From Volvox africanus (taxonomy: Eukaryota > Chlorophyta > Chlorophyceae > Chlamydomonadales > Volvocaceae): 64,000 bases of DNA. Of this stretch, positions 39,397 to 50,940 are shown one piece after another (the first letter of the stretch is position 1; each line of letters begins with the position of its first letter). The position numbers and the translations under genes are program-made. The stretch lies in NCBI GenBank assembly GCA_030268105.1, contig BSDZ01000019.1:2915501-2979500 (forward strand). Reading direction: 5' to 3'. The notes below the pieces were generated by a model. The model searched no databases, had not been told where the DNA came from, and saw only the letters and a program-made list of their open reading frames with translations.

Positions 39397-41310
39397 TTGC
39401 CGTTCCGTGTAGAGGTCATAACTGATGCATCTATACATGGGACGGGGGCAGTTCTGTTGCAGCAGGGACGCCCCATTGCATACACGAGTAAGAAGTTTTC
39501 GGGGGCTGAAACCCGTTATACCACTGGGGAACAGGAATTTCTGGCGGTCCTACATGCCTTGAAGGAATGGCGATGTTACCTTGAGGGCCGGCCTTTTGCC
39601 CTCAAGACTGATCACAAACCCCTTACGTTTCTGCAAGGTGTGCCCTCCCTTAACCGACGCCAGGCCCGCTGGATGGAATACCTGGCACGGTTTAACTTTG
39701 ATTGGGAGTACCTGAGCGGCTCACTTAACATAGCTGATGCTCTCAGTAGGCACCCCTCACTGCATGCAGCCATTCTGGCGGTAAGCACACGGAGTAGGTC
39801 TCAGGCAAAACCTAACTTCGTGCCCTCCGATTTTACCAAGCGCTTGAAACAGGCTTATGCAGCCGACCCGTGGTTCACAATTCACAACAACACGGGGCAC
39901 TTGGTACAGGAGCATGGCTTATGGATCCGATCGGAAGGATCCCACCGTCAGATTGTCGTACCTAACGACGATTCACTACGTCGTGAACTTCTCTCACGTT
40001 TTCATGACGGCCCTCTTGATGGGCATCCTGGCTGCACGCGGTTACTAGAGCTTTTGCGGCGTCAATTCTGGTGGCCCCGCATGGCTAAGGACACCGAAAA
40101 TTATGTCCTCTGTTGCGACCTGTGCCAGCGCAATAAGGCCCAGTCTGGTAAAGCACATGGGCATCTCCAACCTCTTCCTATTCCTGACGCTCCGTGGGAA
40201 AGCGTCTCTATGGACTTTATTGTTGCGCTGCCCAAAACTGAGGGAGGATACGATGCCGTGCTGGTCCTGGTCGACCGTTTCACCAAGATGGTCCACCTGG
40301 CCCCCACGACATCATCCTGCACAGCTGAGCAAACGGCCCGTCTATTTTTCGACAATGTGGTACGTTTGCACGGGGTCCCCAAGTCCGTGGTATCTGACCG
40401 CGGCACTCAATTTGCAAGTAAGTTTTGGGGCGCCCTGGGGACTCTGGTAGGAATGCGGGTGAACCTGTCCACCGCCTACCACCCCCAATCTGATGGGCAA
40501 ACAGAGCGTGTTAACCGTGTCCTGGGTGATATGCTCCGTAACTTTGCAGGACGCACCCCTACTGCATGGGATACCTACCTAGCCGCTGCTGAGTTTGCCA
40601 TTAATAACGCTACTAACCGGTCCGTTGGTAATAGTCCGTTTTTCCTGAATTACGGTTTTAACCCTGCTTTGCCTGTTTGGCGGGAGTTGGACGTAAATGT
40701 TCCAGCTGCAAAAACGTTTGCTAAGTCTTTCGTGTCCCGACTAACTGACGCTAAAGCTTGCCTGGAAGCTGCACAGCAACGGGCTATGGACTATTATAAC
40801 AAGTCCAAAAAGGACGTCACGTTCACCAAGGGCCAGCTGGTTATGTTGAGCACGAAGAACCTTCGTTCCCTGGCTGATGGGTCTCGCAAGTTATTACCGC
40901 GCTTTGTGGGGCCTTATCCTGTCGTACACATGGTAGGGTCGGTGGCTGTAGAGTTACAACTCCCATCTGACCTACGCATTCATCCCACATTTCATGTATC
41001 TCTCGTACGTCCATATCGGGGTACTCTGCCTGAGGCTAACGATAGCATCCCTCCTGTTACGGAAGCTAATCCCTCTACCTGGTTATCGGGTAAGCAGACC
41101 CTGTATGCTGTCGAACGTATCCTAGATTACCGTGCACGACGTGTTGGCAAGGGCAGGCGTAAGCGCAATGTGCATGAGTACCTGGTTAAATGGTCTGGGT
41201 ATTCATCTGAGCACAATAGCTGGGAACCGGCACGTAACTTCACCCCTGACATGAAACCCCTGCTTGATGAAGCTAGGCTGCGGGCACAGTCTAAGGACGG
41301 ACCTCTCTGA
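39397..41310 (+). CDS. pol: G1-B Pol, RNase H, integrase and chromodomain part
   Basis: Identical in reading to the same part of G1-A (637 codons): RNase H, HHCC zinc region, DDE integrase core, GPY module and chromodomain. It needs the TGA at 39394-39396 to be bypassed. Confidence 0.92.
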   Translation: MPFRVEVITDASIHGTGAVLLQQGRPIAYTSKKFSGAETRYTTGEQEFLAVLHALKEWRCYLEGRPFALKTDHKPLTFLQGVPSLNRRQARWMEYLARFNFDWEYLSGSLNIADALSRHPSLHAAILAVSTRSRSQAKPNFVPSDFTKRLKQAYAADPWFTIHNNTGHLVQEHGLWIRSEGSHRQIVVPNDDSLRRELLSRFHDGPLDGHPGCTRLLELLRRQFWWPRMAKDTENYVLCCDLCQRNKAQSGKAHGHLQPLPIPDAPWESVSMDFIVALPKTEGGYDAVLVLVDRFTKMVHLAPTTSSCTAEQTARLFFDNVVRLHGVPKSVVSDRGTQFASKFWGALGTLVGMRVNLSTAYHPQSDGQTERVNRVLGDMLRNFAGRTPTAWDTYLAAAEFAINNATNRSVGNSPFFLNYGFNPALPVWRELDVNVPAAKTFAKSFVSRLTDAKACLEAAQQRAMDYYNKSKKDVTFTKGQLVMLSTKNLRSLADGSRKLLPRFVGPYPVVHMVGSVAVELQLPSDLRIHPTFHVSLVRPYRGTLPEANDSIPPVTEANPSTWLSGKQTLYAVERILDYRARRVGKGRRKRNVHEYLVKWSGYSSEHNSWEPARNFTPDMKPLLDEARLRAQSKDGPL

Positions 41311-41379
41311 CGCTGTCCTACTTCAACCTGTCTGCTCTCTTCTTATGCATCGGGACGCTGCATCTAGAGGGGGAACAAT

Positions 41380-41802
41380 TGTTGTATCCTTAATGCATTT
41401 CGGTAATTCATTAAGATATAATAATTATCTGTTTATTATTTTATAATATAATATATTTAATTATCATATTAACTGTTTCATGTTTCCATCTGGCATTCGA
41501 TTTGTGGATTTGGTCTCGGCTGTCGACGACCAATACTAACCGACTTCCTGAAACATCCGAACCTGTCGGTTACTCCATAACCTGTATGGAATGGGCCATT
41601 TACCGCCTGAATGGTAAATGGTGGAACATCTGGTTCCTGGTTCACTGAATCTCCGGTTGTAGTGGTGACTTCTGAAGGTCACGCCCGGTTCGAGGCCTTA
41701 TGGTCTCTCAAGTACGACCTAGTCGGCGGCTCTACTTAATCGGGCTCTGGCACAACAACCGGTATCTTTTGATACCACCCTTCGTGGGTACCATATACAA
41801 CA
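41380..41802 (+). repeat. G1-B 3' LTR (423 bp)
   Basis: Preceded by the polypurine tract and followed by cgagc. It keeps the g at ctcggctg where the copy A 3' LTR has a. Confidence 0.95.
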
Positions 41803-42362
41803 CGAGCACTTGCAAGTACAGCAAGACAAGCGAGAGCAAACAGAGACAGCGGAAGACTTCAAGACGAAGAGAAATATAACTTACAGTTTTACAGATCGGA
41901 ACGATGCAATGGACGAAATCGCCGTCAGCGCCGGAAGCGAGCAATCATCACGCGGCGGTGATTAGCGAAGTTCAGGCTTAGCTCGGGCTAAGTAGAATAG
42001 CGTATAGCAATAGTAATGTAGAACACACAAGTGTTCTCCGGTATCGAATGTCTTATCTTGTGCGGCGCTCTCAACGAGTGCTGTAATGAAGTAATATTAT
42101 ATCAGATAATATTACTTATCGTTTCGTAGCACGAGCATAATGCGCACTTCAATGCTTTGGGCTTTCATGCATGCTAGGCGGATTTGCCATGATGCGATGT
42201 CGTGATGGATAATGACAACATGCCAAATGCATATATAAATGTACACAAATACATTTATATCATGCAGATTCATTCATATGCAATGTGTTCTTCACAATAG
42301 CACTTCTCCTTGTAGGATCACATCGACCTACGCATCGGCAGAAAACTAACCGTAGCACAACA
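41803..42362 (-). repeat. G2-B 3' LTR, second piece, with 197-bp deletion
   Basis: Matches 10335-11091 except that the sequence corresponding to 10593-10789 is missing at about 42060. A 2-bp TG microhomology is at the break. Confidence 0.93.
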
Positions 42363-42421
42363 ATTATCCTCCCTCCCGTATGCAGCGTCCTCGCTGCATC
42401 ATACAGCATCGACTGCAGGGG

Positions 42422-45400
42422 TCATTGGGCTTGCGTGGCACGTTTGCGGGCTTCTTCGAGCAGGGGCTTCATGTCCTGTGAGAAGTTGCGTGTCGGTTCC
42501 CATGAGTTGTGCTCGTCGGTATACCCTGTCCACTTAACCAAGTACTCGTGTACTGTCCGCTTACGTCGGTGTCGGCCCACACGACGCGCGCGATAATCTA
42601 ACACCCGCTCCACATCGTAAAACTTCCGTGTACCAGCGATCCAGGTCTCGGGAACTGGTTCGATCGCTGCGGGGGCGTTAGCAGGCTCAGGGACGGGTTC
42701 CGTACCACGATACGGACGAACAAGTGATACTTGAAACGTGGGGTGAATGGTCATGTCAGTGGGTAATGCAAGCTCCACAGCCACATTCCCAACCATGCGC
42801 ACGACAGGATACGGACCAATCCAGCGGGGTAAAAGTTTTCGGGATCCGTCGGCCAAGGAACGCAAGTTCTTGGTGCTTAGCAACACGAGTTGCCCTTCCG
42901 AAAACGTCACATCCTGCTTGGATTTGTTGTAGTATTCCGTCGTTCGTTGCTGTGCCGCGTCCAAACACGACTTCGCGTCTGTGATTCGGGACATAAAAGA
43001 CTTGGCAAAAAGTTTAGCAGCAGGCACGTTCACTTCCAACTCACGCCACACGGGTAGCGCGGGATGAAATCCGTAGTTAAGAAAGAACGGACTTTTGCCT
43101 GTAGAGCGGTTAACAGCATTGTTAAGCGCGAATTCTGCCGCAGTCAAATACGTATCCCAAACGAGTGGTGTGCGACCAGCATAATTGCGCAACATATCAC
43201 CCAACGTGCGATTTGTGCGTTCGGTTTGACCATCAGTCTGCGGGTGATACGCCGTGCTCAGGTTGACGCGCATGCCAACTAGCTTGCAGAGTGCTTCCCA
43301 AAACTTAGACGTGAACTGTCCACCGCGGTCCGAGATCACATTTTTGGGAATCCCGTGTAACCGAACCACATTATCGAAAAACAAACGTGCGGTTTGCTCA
43401 GCCGTGCAGGATGATGTGCATGGTGCTAGGTGAACCATCTTAGTCAGACGATCGACCATTACGAACACCGCATCGTATCCCCCCTCAGTTTTGGGCAGCG
43501 CGACTACGAAGTCCATGGAAACACTTTCCCAAGGCGCATCCGGGACAGGCAACGGTTGCAACAACCCATGACCCTTACCGGACAAAGCCTTATTGCGCTG
43601 GCACAGACTGCATGTCTGGACGAAGTTCGCCGCATCCTTAGCCAAACGAGGCCACCAAAAGGAATGTTGCACCAAGTTGATCAATCGCTTGCTACCAGGG
43701 TGTCCTGCTAACGGGTCCTCGTGGAACCGCGCAAGGATATCGTAGCGTAGCGCGTCGTCGTTCGGAACGAGGATTTGCGTAGCTGCACCCTCCGTCCGTA
43801 GCCAAAGGCCATTCTGCTTGCGAAGGTTTTCTACATTAGCCGGCTCCGCGAACCAGGCGTCTGCGTTGTAGGCAACCTTCAACCGCTCCGCGAGGTCCGT
43901 CGCGATCGGTACCTCCTCGCTACGCGGCCGCATGACGGGCGCTGCCAAAATTGCAGTGTGTAGCGACGGATGTCGACTGAGAGCATCGGCAATATTCAAT
44001 TTACCAGAAATATACTCCCAGGTGCAGTCGAACCTAGCTAGGTATTCCATCCACCTAGCCTGACGGCGGTTCAACGTCGGAACGCTTTGCAAAAACGTTA
44101 GGGGCTTATGGTCAGTCTTTAAAGTAAACGGGCGTCCCTCAAGGTAACAGCGCCATTCCTTTAAAGCATGCAGCACGGCCAGAAGCTCCTGTTCCCCGGT
44201 GGTGTAGCGAATTTCCGCACCAGAAAACTTCTTACTCGTGAAGGCGATCGGTCGCCCTTCCTGTAACAATACAGCGCCGCTTCCAAATATTGAGGCATCA
44301 GACACTACCTCAACACGAAATGGCAACGAGTAATCAGGGAATGCAAGGGTGACATCTTCGGCAACGATTCGTTTGAGCTCTTCGAATGCCCGCTGGCATT
44401 GCGACGTCCACGACTCGAGCGAAACGAAAACGCCTTTGCGAGTTAAGTTAGTAAGCGGGGCCGCAATGATGGAATATTTTTCAATCAACTTTCGGAAATA
44501 ATTGGTCAAGCCAAGGAACTTACGCAGTTCCGTGAGGTTCTGAGGCGCGGGCCAATCGCGAACCACGGCGACCTTCAGCGGGTCCATCTTCACACCGGTG
44601 GCCGACACAATGTGGCCCAAATATTCCACCTGAGGCTGCGCCCAAAAGCATTTGGCGCGTTTAGCAAACAATTGCTCCCGCCTCATAACGTCGAGCACGA
44701 GCCGAAGATGCTCCAAGTGCTCCTCGTGCGTCTTAGAATATACCAAGATGTCATCCAGGTAGCAAACAACGAACCTGTCGATAAACGGCCTAAACATTCG
44801 GTCCATAACCGCCTGAAACGTCGCAGGGGCATTAGTCAAACCAAACGATAGGACCGTATACTCAAACTGACCGAAGGGCGTCCGAAAAGCGGTTTTCGGG
44901 ATATCAGAGGCAGCGATGTGAATCTGATTGTAGCCCTGTTGTAAGTCAATTGAGGAAAAATAAGCCGAGCCCTTCAGCTTATCCAACAGGTCGTCAACGC
45001 GTGGCAAAGGGTAGCGATTTTTCACCGTATTCGCATTTAACCCCCGGTAATCAATGCACATGCGCAAGGTCCCATCCTTCTTACCGACAAACAAAATCGG
45101 TGCAGAATACGGGGATGTGCTGGGGCGTATCATACCCTTCTCGAGCAAATCCGTCACCTGGCGCTTTACCTCATCCAGCTCCAATGGACTCAACCTGTAC
45201 ATTGGCCGGGCCGTAGGCTGCGCTCCAGGCATGAGAGGGATTGTGTGATCAACAGGATGCATAGGTGGTAGGCCAGGGATATCTTTAAAGACGTCCTCAT
45301 ACTGCGACAGTAGGGCCTCAACCTCAGGATCCGCAGAAATCTGCGCGGTGGTGACACAACAGCTCACCCGCGGCCTTAAAAGCAGTCCGTGGGCACCCTT

Positions 45401-46322
45401 CCGTAACAAACGGACGGCCTCCTTACGCCCGACTAGCTCTGGTTCGATTCGCGCGGCCATTGCGGTCACAGCAAAATTAACCATAGGCACCGCCTCAGCT
45501 TCGCCCTCCTTTGGTGTGACATGTTCGAACGACAGGAAAGGTACCTTAATCGACAGAGTACCCTTGCACATATGCAGGGTTGCGGTCTCCATGTCGATGC
45601 GCGCGCGGTACTGCCGTAATGTCGACGACCCCATTATGTACGGTGCAGTCTCTGCTAAGCCCTGCAGCACGTACGGCCGGGTCACAACACGCAAAGGGCC
45701 TATTGATAGGCTAAGGGTAATCCTGCCCACGATGGGATGCTTACCCCCGTCAGCAAGGGTAACCTGTGGACAATCAGACGACTCTGGGGACAACCCCAGC
45801 ACATTCACCTCTGCGACAGAGATGAAGTCGTCGCTGGCACCGGTGTCCACAAGTGCCTTCAGAGTACGGCCATTCAAACCGATCTGAACCACAGGGACAC
45901 GGTTATCTACGAGCGACTGCCCAGCAGACAACGTCAGTGCACTTAGGGCGGGTCCGTAACCTACGGCACCCCCGTCAGGAGCTTCGTACCAAACGTCAAC
46001 CGAGTAGGATGTGCTTGGCCACGGAGCCAGCGTACCCTCCCGATCCACACCATTAAACAAAACGGTGCCCGGCTCGAACCGGTGGACATGCCGCATACCC
46101 CTTAACGATGCCTCTGCCTTGCGCCGACAGAAAGCGGGGAGTAAAACACATGCGGCGGTGCCTGGATATTGACGCCTACACCTCCTGTATATGGCCAACT
46201 GTTCCGACATCTCATGCAGAGACGAGGGGATGAACAAAACCACGTGGTTAGACAGATCGATAGACGACAGGGGACGGCGAGGTGTAAACAAATTACACAA
46301 CGGGTCGAAGCAGAGAAGTCCC
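42422..46322 (-). pseudogene. pol: G2-B Pol, main part, cut by copia C2
   Basis: From the N-terminal region to the chromodomain the frame is open and nearly identical to G2-A Pol (protease, RT, RNase H, integrase, chromodomain). The first ~23 codons from the Met at 51361 lie beyond copia C2 at 51289-51361. The duplicated bases gtccc (46318-46322) mark the break. One His replaces Arg in the block PPMRPVDH near 45258. Confidence 0.92.
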
Positions 46323-46670
46323 TGTTAAGGAGATAAAGGAAGTATAAAGCTGCTATGAAGTATTACAGAGGTCCGAGGAGGTCAGATGTATAAGACACTA
46401 GACGATTGCTAGCTGTTGGGTGATTATTGCAGAGCTCAGGTACCCTTAAATACTAGTTCTGATGGCTTCTGATCAACCACTCCCTGGAGCACTGCAGTAT
46501 GCAGCTCTCTACCATTGGGTAGTTGCCCAGCACCTACCACCAGCAACTTCCTACCACTTGGCGGCTGCTCAGCACCTATCACCTTGCACACTGCAACTGC
46601 CTGTCACAATTGCCGCCCTGCAACTGCTAGATCGGTAACTGTGACGGTTTGCACCGTCCACAACTTAACA
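46323..46670 (-). repeat. Copia C2 3' LTR (348 bp)
   Basis: Ends are TGTTAAG and CTTAACA, a 7-bp perfect terminal inverted repeat. Confidence 0.96.
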
Positions 46671-46682
46671 CGCCCCCTCAGT
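46671..46682 (-). other. Copia C2 polypurine tract
   Basis: Minus strand reads actgagggggcg directly before the LTR. Confidence 0.8.
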
Positions 46683-46693
46683 GCAAACCCCCA

Positions 46694-49600
46694 CTAGGCT
46701 ACACCCATGGAGGCACGGCACCACTTGAACTTGGCTTCACCCAAGGCCTTCGTCATCACATCAGCCACCATCTTCTCCGTAGGGCAGTACCTAAGCTCAA
46801 CCTCCCCACTTGCGACCCGCTCTCTGACTAGATGATGCATCACATCAATATGCTTGGACCGCTGGGACGTCATAGGGTTGTTGCTGATATTCATCGCCCC
46901 CTGGGAATCCACCTTAATAATCGAGGGGGAGGTGCCGATCTTCAGATCGTCAGACAGCTTTGACAGCCAAAGGGCTTCTCTCACCGCACTGGAAAGAGCT
47001 TGATACTCTGCCTCCACTGATGATGCTGCCACGGTACGCTGCAGCTGGCTGCTCCAACTTATCGCAGTACCGTTCACTCGGAAAACATAGCCAGTTGTTG
47101 ACCTGCGGGTAACTGTGTCTCCTGCCCAATCCGAATCACTGTAGCCATCCAGCTGCAGCCCTTGTCCGCCAGGAAACCGAAGACCCATCTCCCGAGTACC
47201 CGCCAGGTACCGCAGCACTCCCTTTGCCGCGCTCATTGCAGCGCGGGTAGGCTTAGCCATGGACCGGGAAAGCACACTCAGGGCATAGGCCAGGTCGGGA
47301 CGTGTACTCACTGCAAGGTAGTTGAGTTCTCCCACCAGAGCTCGGTAAGGCGTTGGGTCCTCCAGCAGTTTGCCTTCATCATCAGTCACTGGGGCAGCCC
47401 TTGTACCCATTGCCAGAGGAGTTGCCCGATCTTTGGCATCCAGCATGTTGTGCCGCTCCAGAATCTGCTCAATATAGCGAGATTGACTCAACACAATATC
47501 GCCATCCTTCTCTCGACGAATATCCATGCCCAAAAATACTCGTGCCTCCCCTAGGTCCCGAATCTTGAAGCACTGACCAATCGCCTCTTTCACCTTCCGC
47601 ACCAATTCTAAATCATCTGAGGCCACACACGTATCATCCACATGAACCAATGCAACCACCACTCCCCTTTCATCAACCTTCAGAAACATAGCCGGATCTG
47701 ATTTAGACGGGAACAGCCCAATCTCGGCAAACTTCTCACACAACTTATCATACCAGCACCGTGGGGCCTGCTTTAGACCATAGATGGACTTATGCAGGTG
47801 ACAGGCCAGGCCTGGAGTTTCCGACTCGTACCCCGGTGGCTGCTCCATCCAAAGATCCTCCTTCAGTTCTCCATTCAAGAACGCAGTCGTCACATCTAGC
47901 TGGTGAATGGGCATTTTTCTAGCCGCTGCAACCGCTAAAAGGACTCGAAAAGATGAGCTACGGGACGTAGGCGCAAAGAGCTCACCATAATCCACCCCCT
48001 CGCGCTGTACAAACCCTTTTGCGACCAAGCGCGCTTTAAACCGCTCAACACTACCATCTGGATTGTGTTTCACCTTATACACCCAGCGACATGGAATAAG
48101 CTTCGTGCCTGGCGGGGGTGTTTCTAAGGTCCAGGTTCCATTTGCCAACTGAGAGTTAATTTCGTCATCCATAGCCCTTTTCCACTCGCTGGTCTGCGCC
48201 CCAGACACCGCTTCAGCATAAGTGTTGGGCTCGGACACTTTGGTTGCGGCAGCCACATGGACCCGGCCGGCAACAGACCTAGGGTCCTCACTGCGCCACC
48301 ACTCGGACGGCCATTTTCGATCACGGACAGGGTACCTAGACTCAAAATTGTTACTCGCACCGGCAGCACCCACAGAGGGGCCAGCACCGGACGAACTCCC
48401 CGAGGGACCTGCTCCGGAAGCATCACCACCCCCTGTTGGTCCGCCGCTGTTATCCCCTGAACCTCCTGCACCAGTAGAGGATCCGCCACCTTGGGTGTGA
48501 GGGGCCGGTTCCCACTCATCATTATCATCATCATCATCACTATCACTATCAGAATCAGGCGTACTGTCTACGGGGTTGCGCCACCTTACGGACTTCTTTG
48601 CACGACTAGCTTGCTGTGCTTTCTCACCGACATTCCGCTCATCAAAGGTGACATCAGAGTGCACCGACACTACATTGTCTGAAAAAAGGATACGGTACTG
48701 GCCTGCATCGCCGTACCCAACCAGAACACCCTTGCGACTTACCGGATCTAATTTATTGCGCTTCTCCTTGGGGATATGGACATATGCCGTACATCCAAAC
48801 ACACGCAGATGACTCACATCAGGATGTTCCCCTGAGAAAGCTTCATACGGGGTGCAGGGCCGACCGGACACAGGTGAAATATTCCGAAGGTAATTCGCCG
48901 TAGAGACAGCCTCAGCCCACATGCATTGGGGAAGTTGAGACTCAGCCAATAGAGCACGCATCTTCTCTAACAGAGTCCTATTCAAGCGCTCAGCAGCTCC
49001 ATTCTGCTCGGGGGCATACCCCACCGTAGGCCCATGCCGAATCCCTTTCGTACGGAAAAACTCCTGCAGGGGACTGTTAATGAACTCACCCCCTTGATCA
49101 GACCGTACCTCCTTGACCCGAAAACCACTGTACGTCTCCAGCTGATTCACCATAGTCATCACCTTGTCCTTCACCGCTTCCTTGGTAGGTGTAAAGGCTA
49201 CAGCCGAAAAACCAGTATAGTCATCCAACAAGACAGTTAGGTAGAGGGAACCCGTTGGTGTTCGCTCAGGCATCGGACCACAAACATCAAGATGAATAAG
49301 AGCTAGTGGTTGATCCACCTTATGCCCAGTTGATGGGAAGGGCCCTCGGCGCTGCCGTGACATCACACATGGCTCGCACACACCCGCATCTCCGGCTCCC
49401 TTCACCTGCTCCTTTGCAAAACGCACCCCTGACACCATGCCTTCACCCACCAACCTCTCAAGATTACCTAGGCCAAGGTGTCCATACCGGCGGTGCCACA
49501 AGTCCATTGATTCAGATGCAGACTTCCCATGAGCCACTCCACCAAAAGGCTGGGTGTATCTCAACCTGGAAGCAGACCTGGGAATCGAAAAACATGATAG

Positions 49601-50896
49601 GGCATACAGGTCGCCCAAGCGCTGGCCCGTCAGAATCTTCTCACCACCCTTGCGCATAGTGACTTGGCCATCCTCAAAGCAAACTGACCCACCCTGCTTA
49701 TCCAGGGCAGCAACTGACAGCACATTTGCAAAGCTGTCAGGAACAAGATACACCTCTTCCACCGTCACCCGTGCATGCATATTGACCCCGGGGATAAGCC
49801 TCAGAGTCCCTACCGCTGTGGGCCTGATGATCCCCCCGTTCACACTCAGGATCTCAAACTTTTCTGACTCCGCCAGCTCGCGGACGTCCACTATCTGATC
49901 TGCATCATATGTCAGATGATGAGATGCACCAGAATCCAGGTACCAACCTTTCAGGCGGTCAGACCCAGATGCCACAAAGGCAAAGTTCCTCGGGCTAGCA
50001 TTGCCCCTGTCGCCGGCACCGTCCACATGGTCGTGCCGGCCATAACCTCGGCGGTCGCTCCCCAAGCTGGGCCCGCCCGCGGCCTCTCCATGGCCGCCCA
50101 TTCTTGTGCGCTCCAGGCCGCCTGACCCATAACCGGGTCCTCTAGGCGCCGAGCTCCATGAGCCAGACCTCTGAGCCATCCTGGGGGCAGTGCACCCCCT
50201 CGCCAGATGCCCGGGCTTTCCACAGTTCCAGCACTGCAGTGGCTCCCGTGATCCGCCGCGGACGTGGCTTCCTCCACGTCGGGGCGCACTTCCTGTGGCT
50301 GAGCTTCCCCTACCCGCACTGACAAAAGCAGACGAGCTGGTAGAGGCCTCATGCATGCTCCCTACCCTAGCTTCGAACGCCAGCAGTTGTGCGGTTGCAC
50401 TAGACAGCGTAAGCTCACCAGACTGTGTCGTCAAAATCGACACTATCACCTCATACTTCTGAGGTAGACCCGTCAGCATTGCATACGTCATGTCTTGTTC
50501 ACTGGTGGCCTGGCCCACCTTCAGCAGATCTGTGTGTAGCTCCCGCACTCTTGCAAGGTACACCGGCAGGGCCTCTCCCTTCTTCATCGCCAGCTTAGTA
50601 TACTCCTGACGCAGCTGAGATCTGCGGGCATGGTTGTTGGCGGCAAAAATCGCAGCAAGGCCATCCCACGCCATTTTGGCGTTCGGCGATGCCTTGATGA
50701 CCGGCAGATGGCAGTCCTTCACATTCTTCACCAGCAGAGTCTTCACTCGCTCCGATGCAGCGACCTCTTCATCTGTAACCGGCTCAGTCAACAGCGCCCT
50801 GTTCAAGTTATGCTCAGCACACAAGTTCTCAAACCGATAGGCCCATGTAGAGTAGTTGTTGAGATCGAGGGGTTCAGCCAACTTGTCCTTGCCCAT
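46694..50896 (-). CDS. gag-pol: Copia C2 Gag-Pol polyprotein (1,400 aa)
   Basis: One frame encodes all proteins needed for retrotransposition. In order: copia-type Gag (UBN2-like) at about residues 10-180; zinc knuckle CWNCGKPGHLARGC at about 221-234; aspartic protease with LDSGASHHL near 320; GAG-pre-integrase region (LWHRRYGHLG) near 460; integrase core (HLDVCGP near 535, SDQGGEF, APEQNGAAERLNRTL); an acidic then Gly/Ser-rich linker near 800-870; RT with LDVTTAFLNGEL, YGLKQAPR and catalytic HVDDTC near 1085; RNase H with DSDWAGD near 1254. The order integrase before RT is that of Pseudoviridae. No stop or frameshift. How Gag is made in excess is not visible. Confidence 0.97.
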   Translation of the reverse strand: MGKDKLAEPLDLNNYSTWAYRFENLCAEHNLNRALLTEPVTDEEVAASERVKTLLVKNVKDCHLPVIKASPNAKMAWDGLAAIFAANNHARRSQLRQEYTKLAMKKGEALPVYLARVRELHTDLLKVGQATSEQDMTYAMLTGLPQKYEVIVSILTTQSGELTLSSATAQLLAFEARVGSMHEASTSSSAFVSAGRGSSATGSAPRRGGSHVRGGSREPLQCWNCGKPGHLARGCTAPRMAQRSGSWSSAPRGPGYGSGGLERTRMGGHGEAAGGPSLGSDRRGYGRHDHVDGAGDRGNASPRNFAFVASGSDRLKGWYLDSGASHHLTYDADQIVDVRELAESEKFEILSVNGGIIRPTAVGTLRLIPGVNMHARVTVEEVYLVPDSFANVLSVAALDKQGGSVCFEDGQVTMRKGGEKILTGQRLGDLYALSCFSIPRSASRLRYTQPFGGVAHGKSASESMDLWHRRYGHLGLGNLERLVGEGMVSGVRFAKEQVKGAGDAGVCEPCVMSRQRRGPFPSTGHKVDQPLALIHLDVCGPMPERTPTGSLYLTVLLDDYTGFSAVAFTPTKEAVKDKVMTMVNQLETYSGFRVKEVRSDQGGEFINSPLQEFFRTKGIRHGPTVGYAPEQNGAAERLNRTLLEKMRALLAESQLPQCMWAEAVSTANYLRNISPVSGRPCTPYEAFSGEHPDVSHLRVFGCTAYVHIPKEKRNKLDPVSRKGVLVGYGDAGQYRILFSDNVVSVHSDVTFDERNVGEKAQQASRAKKSVRWRNPVDSTPDSDSDSDDDDDNDEWEPAPHTQGGGSSTGAGGSGDNSGGPTGGGDASGAGPSGSSSGAGPSVGAAGASNNFESRYPVRDRKWPSEWWRSEDPRSVAGRVHVAAATKVSEPNTYAEAVSGAQTSEWKRAMDDEINSQLANGTWTLETPPPGTKLIPCRWVYKVKHNPDGSVERFKARLVAKGFVQREGVDYGELFAPTSRSSSFRVLLAVAAARKMPIHQLDVTTAFLNGELKEDLWMEQPPGYESETPGLACHLHKSIYGLKQAPRCWYDKLCEKFAEIGLFPSKSDPAMFLKVDERGVVVALVHVDDTCVASDDLELVRKVKEAIGQCFKIRDLGEARVFLGMDIRREKDGDIVLSQSRYIEQILERHNMLDAKDRATPLAMGTRAAPVTDDEGKLLEDPTPYRALVGELNYLAVSTRPDLAYALSVLSRSMAKPTRAAMSAAKGVLRYLAGTREMGLRFPGGQGLQLDGYSDSDWAGDTVTRRSTTGYVFRVNGTAISWSSQLQRTVAASSVEAEYQALSSAVREALWLSKLSDDLKIGTSPSIIKVDSQGAMNISNNPMTSQRSKHIDVMHHLVRERVASGEVELRYCPTEKMVADVMTKALGEAKFKWCRASMGVA

Positions 50897-50925
50897 GTTG
50901 TTCTTGGTTCTCTCAGAGCGCCCAG

Positions 50926-50940
50926 GCGGGGCTCATAACC
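50926..50940 (-). other. Copia C2 primer-binding site for a half-tRNA (initiator Met)
   Basis: Directly inside the 5' LTR the minus strand reads GGTTATGAGCCCCGC. Its complement, GCGGGGCTCATAACC, is the anticodon arm of an initiator-type tRNA-Met (loop CTCATAA, anticodon CAT), not a tRNA 3' end. Drosophila copia and yeast Ty5 are known to prime from such a tRNA-iMet fragment. Confidence 0.75.

Larger units (their letters stand above)
34658..41802 (+). mobile_element. Gypsy G1 copy B, full length (7,145 bp)
   Basis: Same length, same insertion point and same flanking cgagc (34653-34657, 41803-41807) as G1-A. I noticed only about seven substitutions between the two copies over 7.1 kb. It arose by duplication of the locus rather than by retrotransposition. 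Confidence 0.95.
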
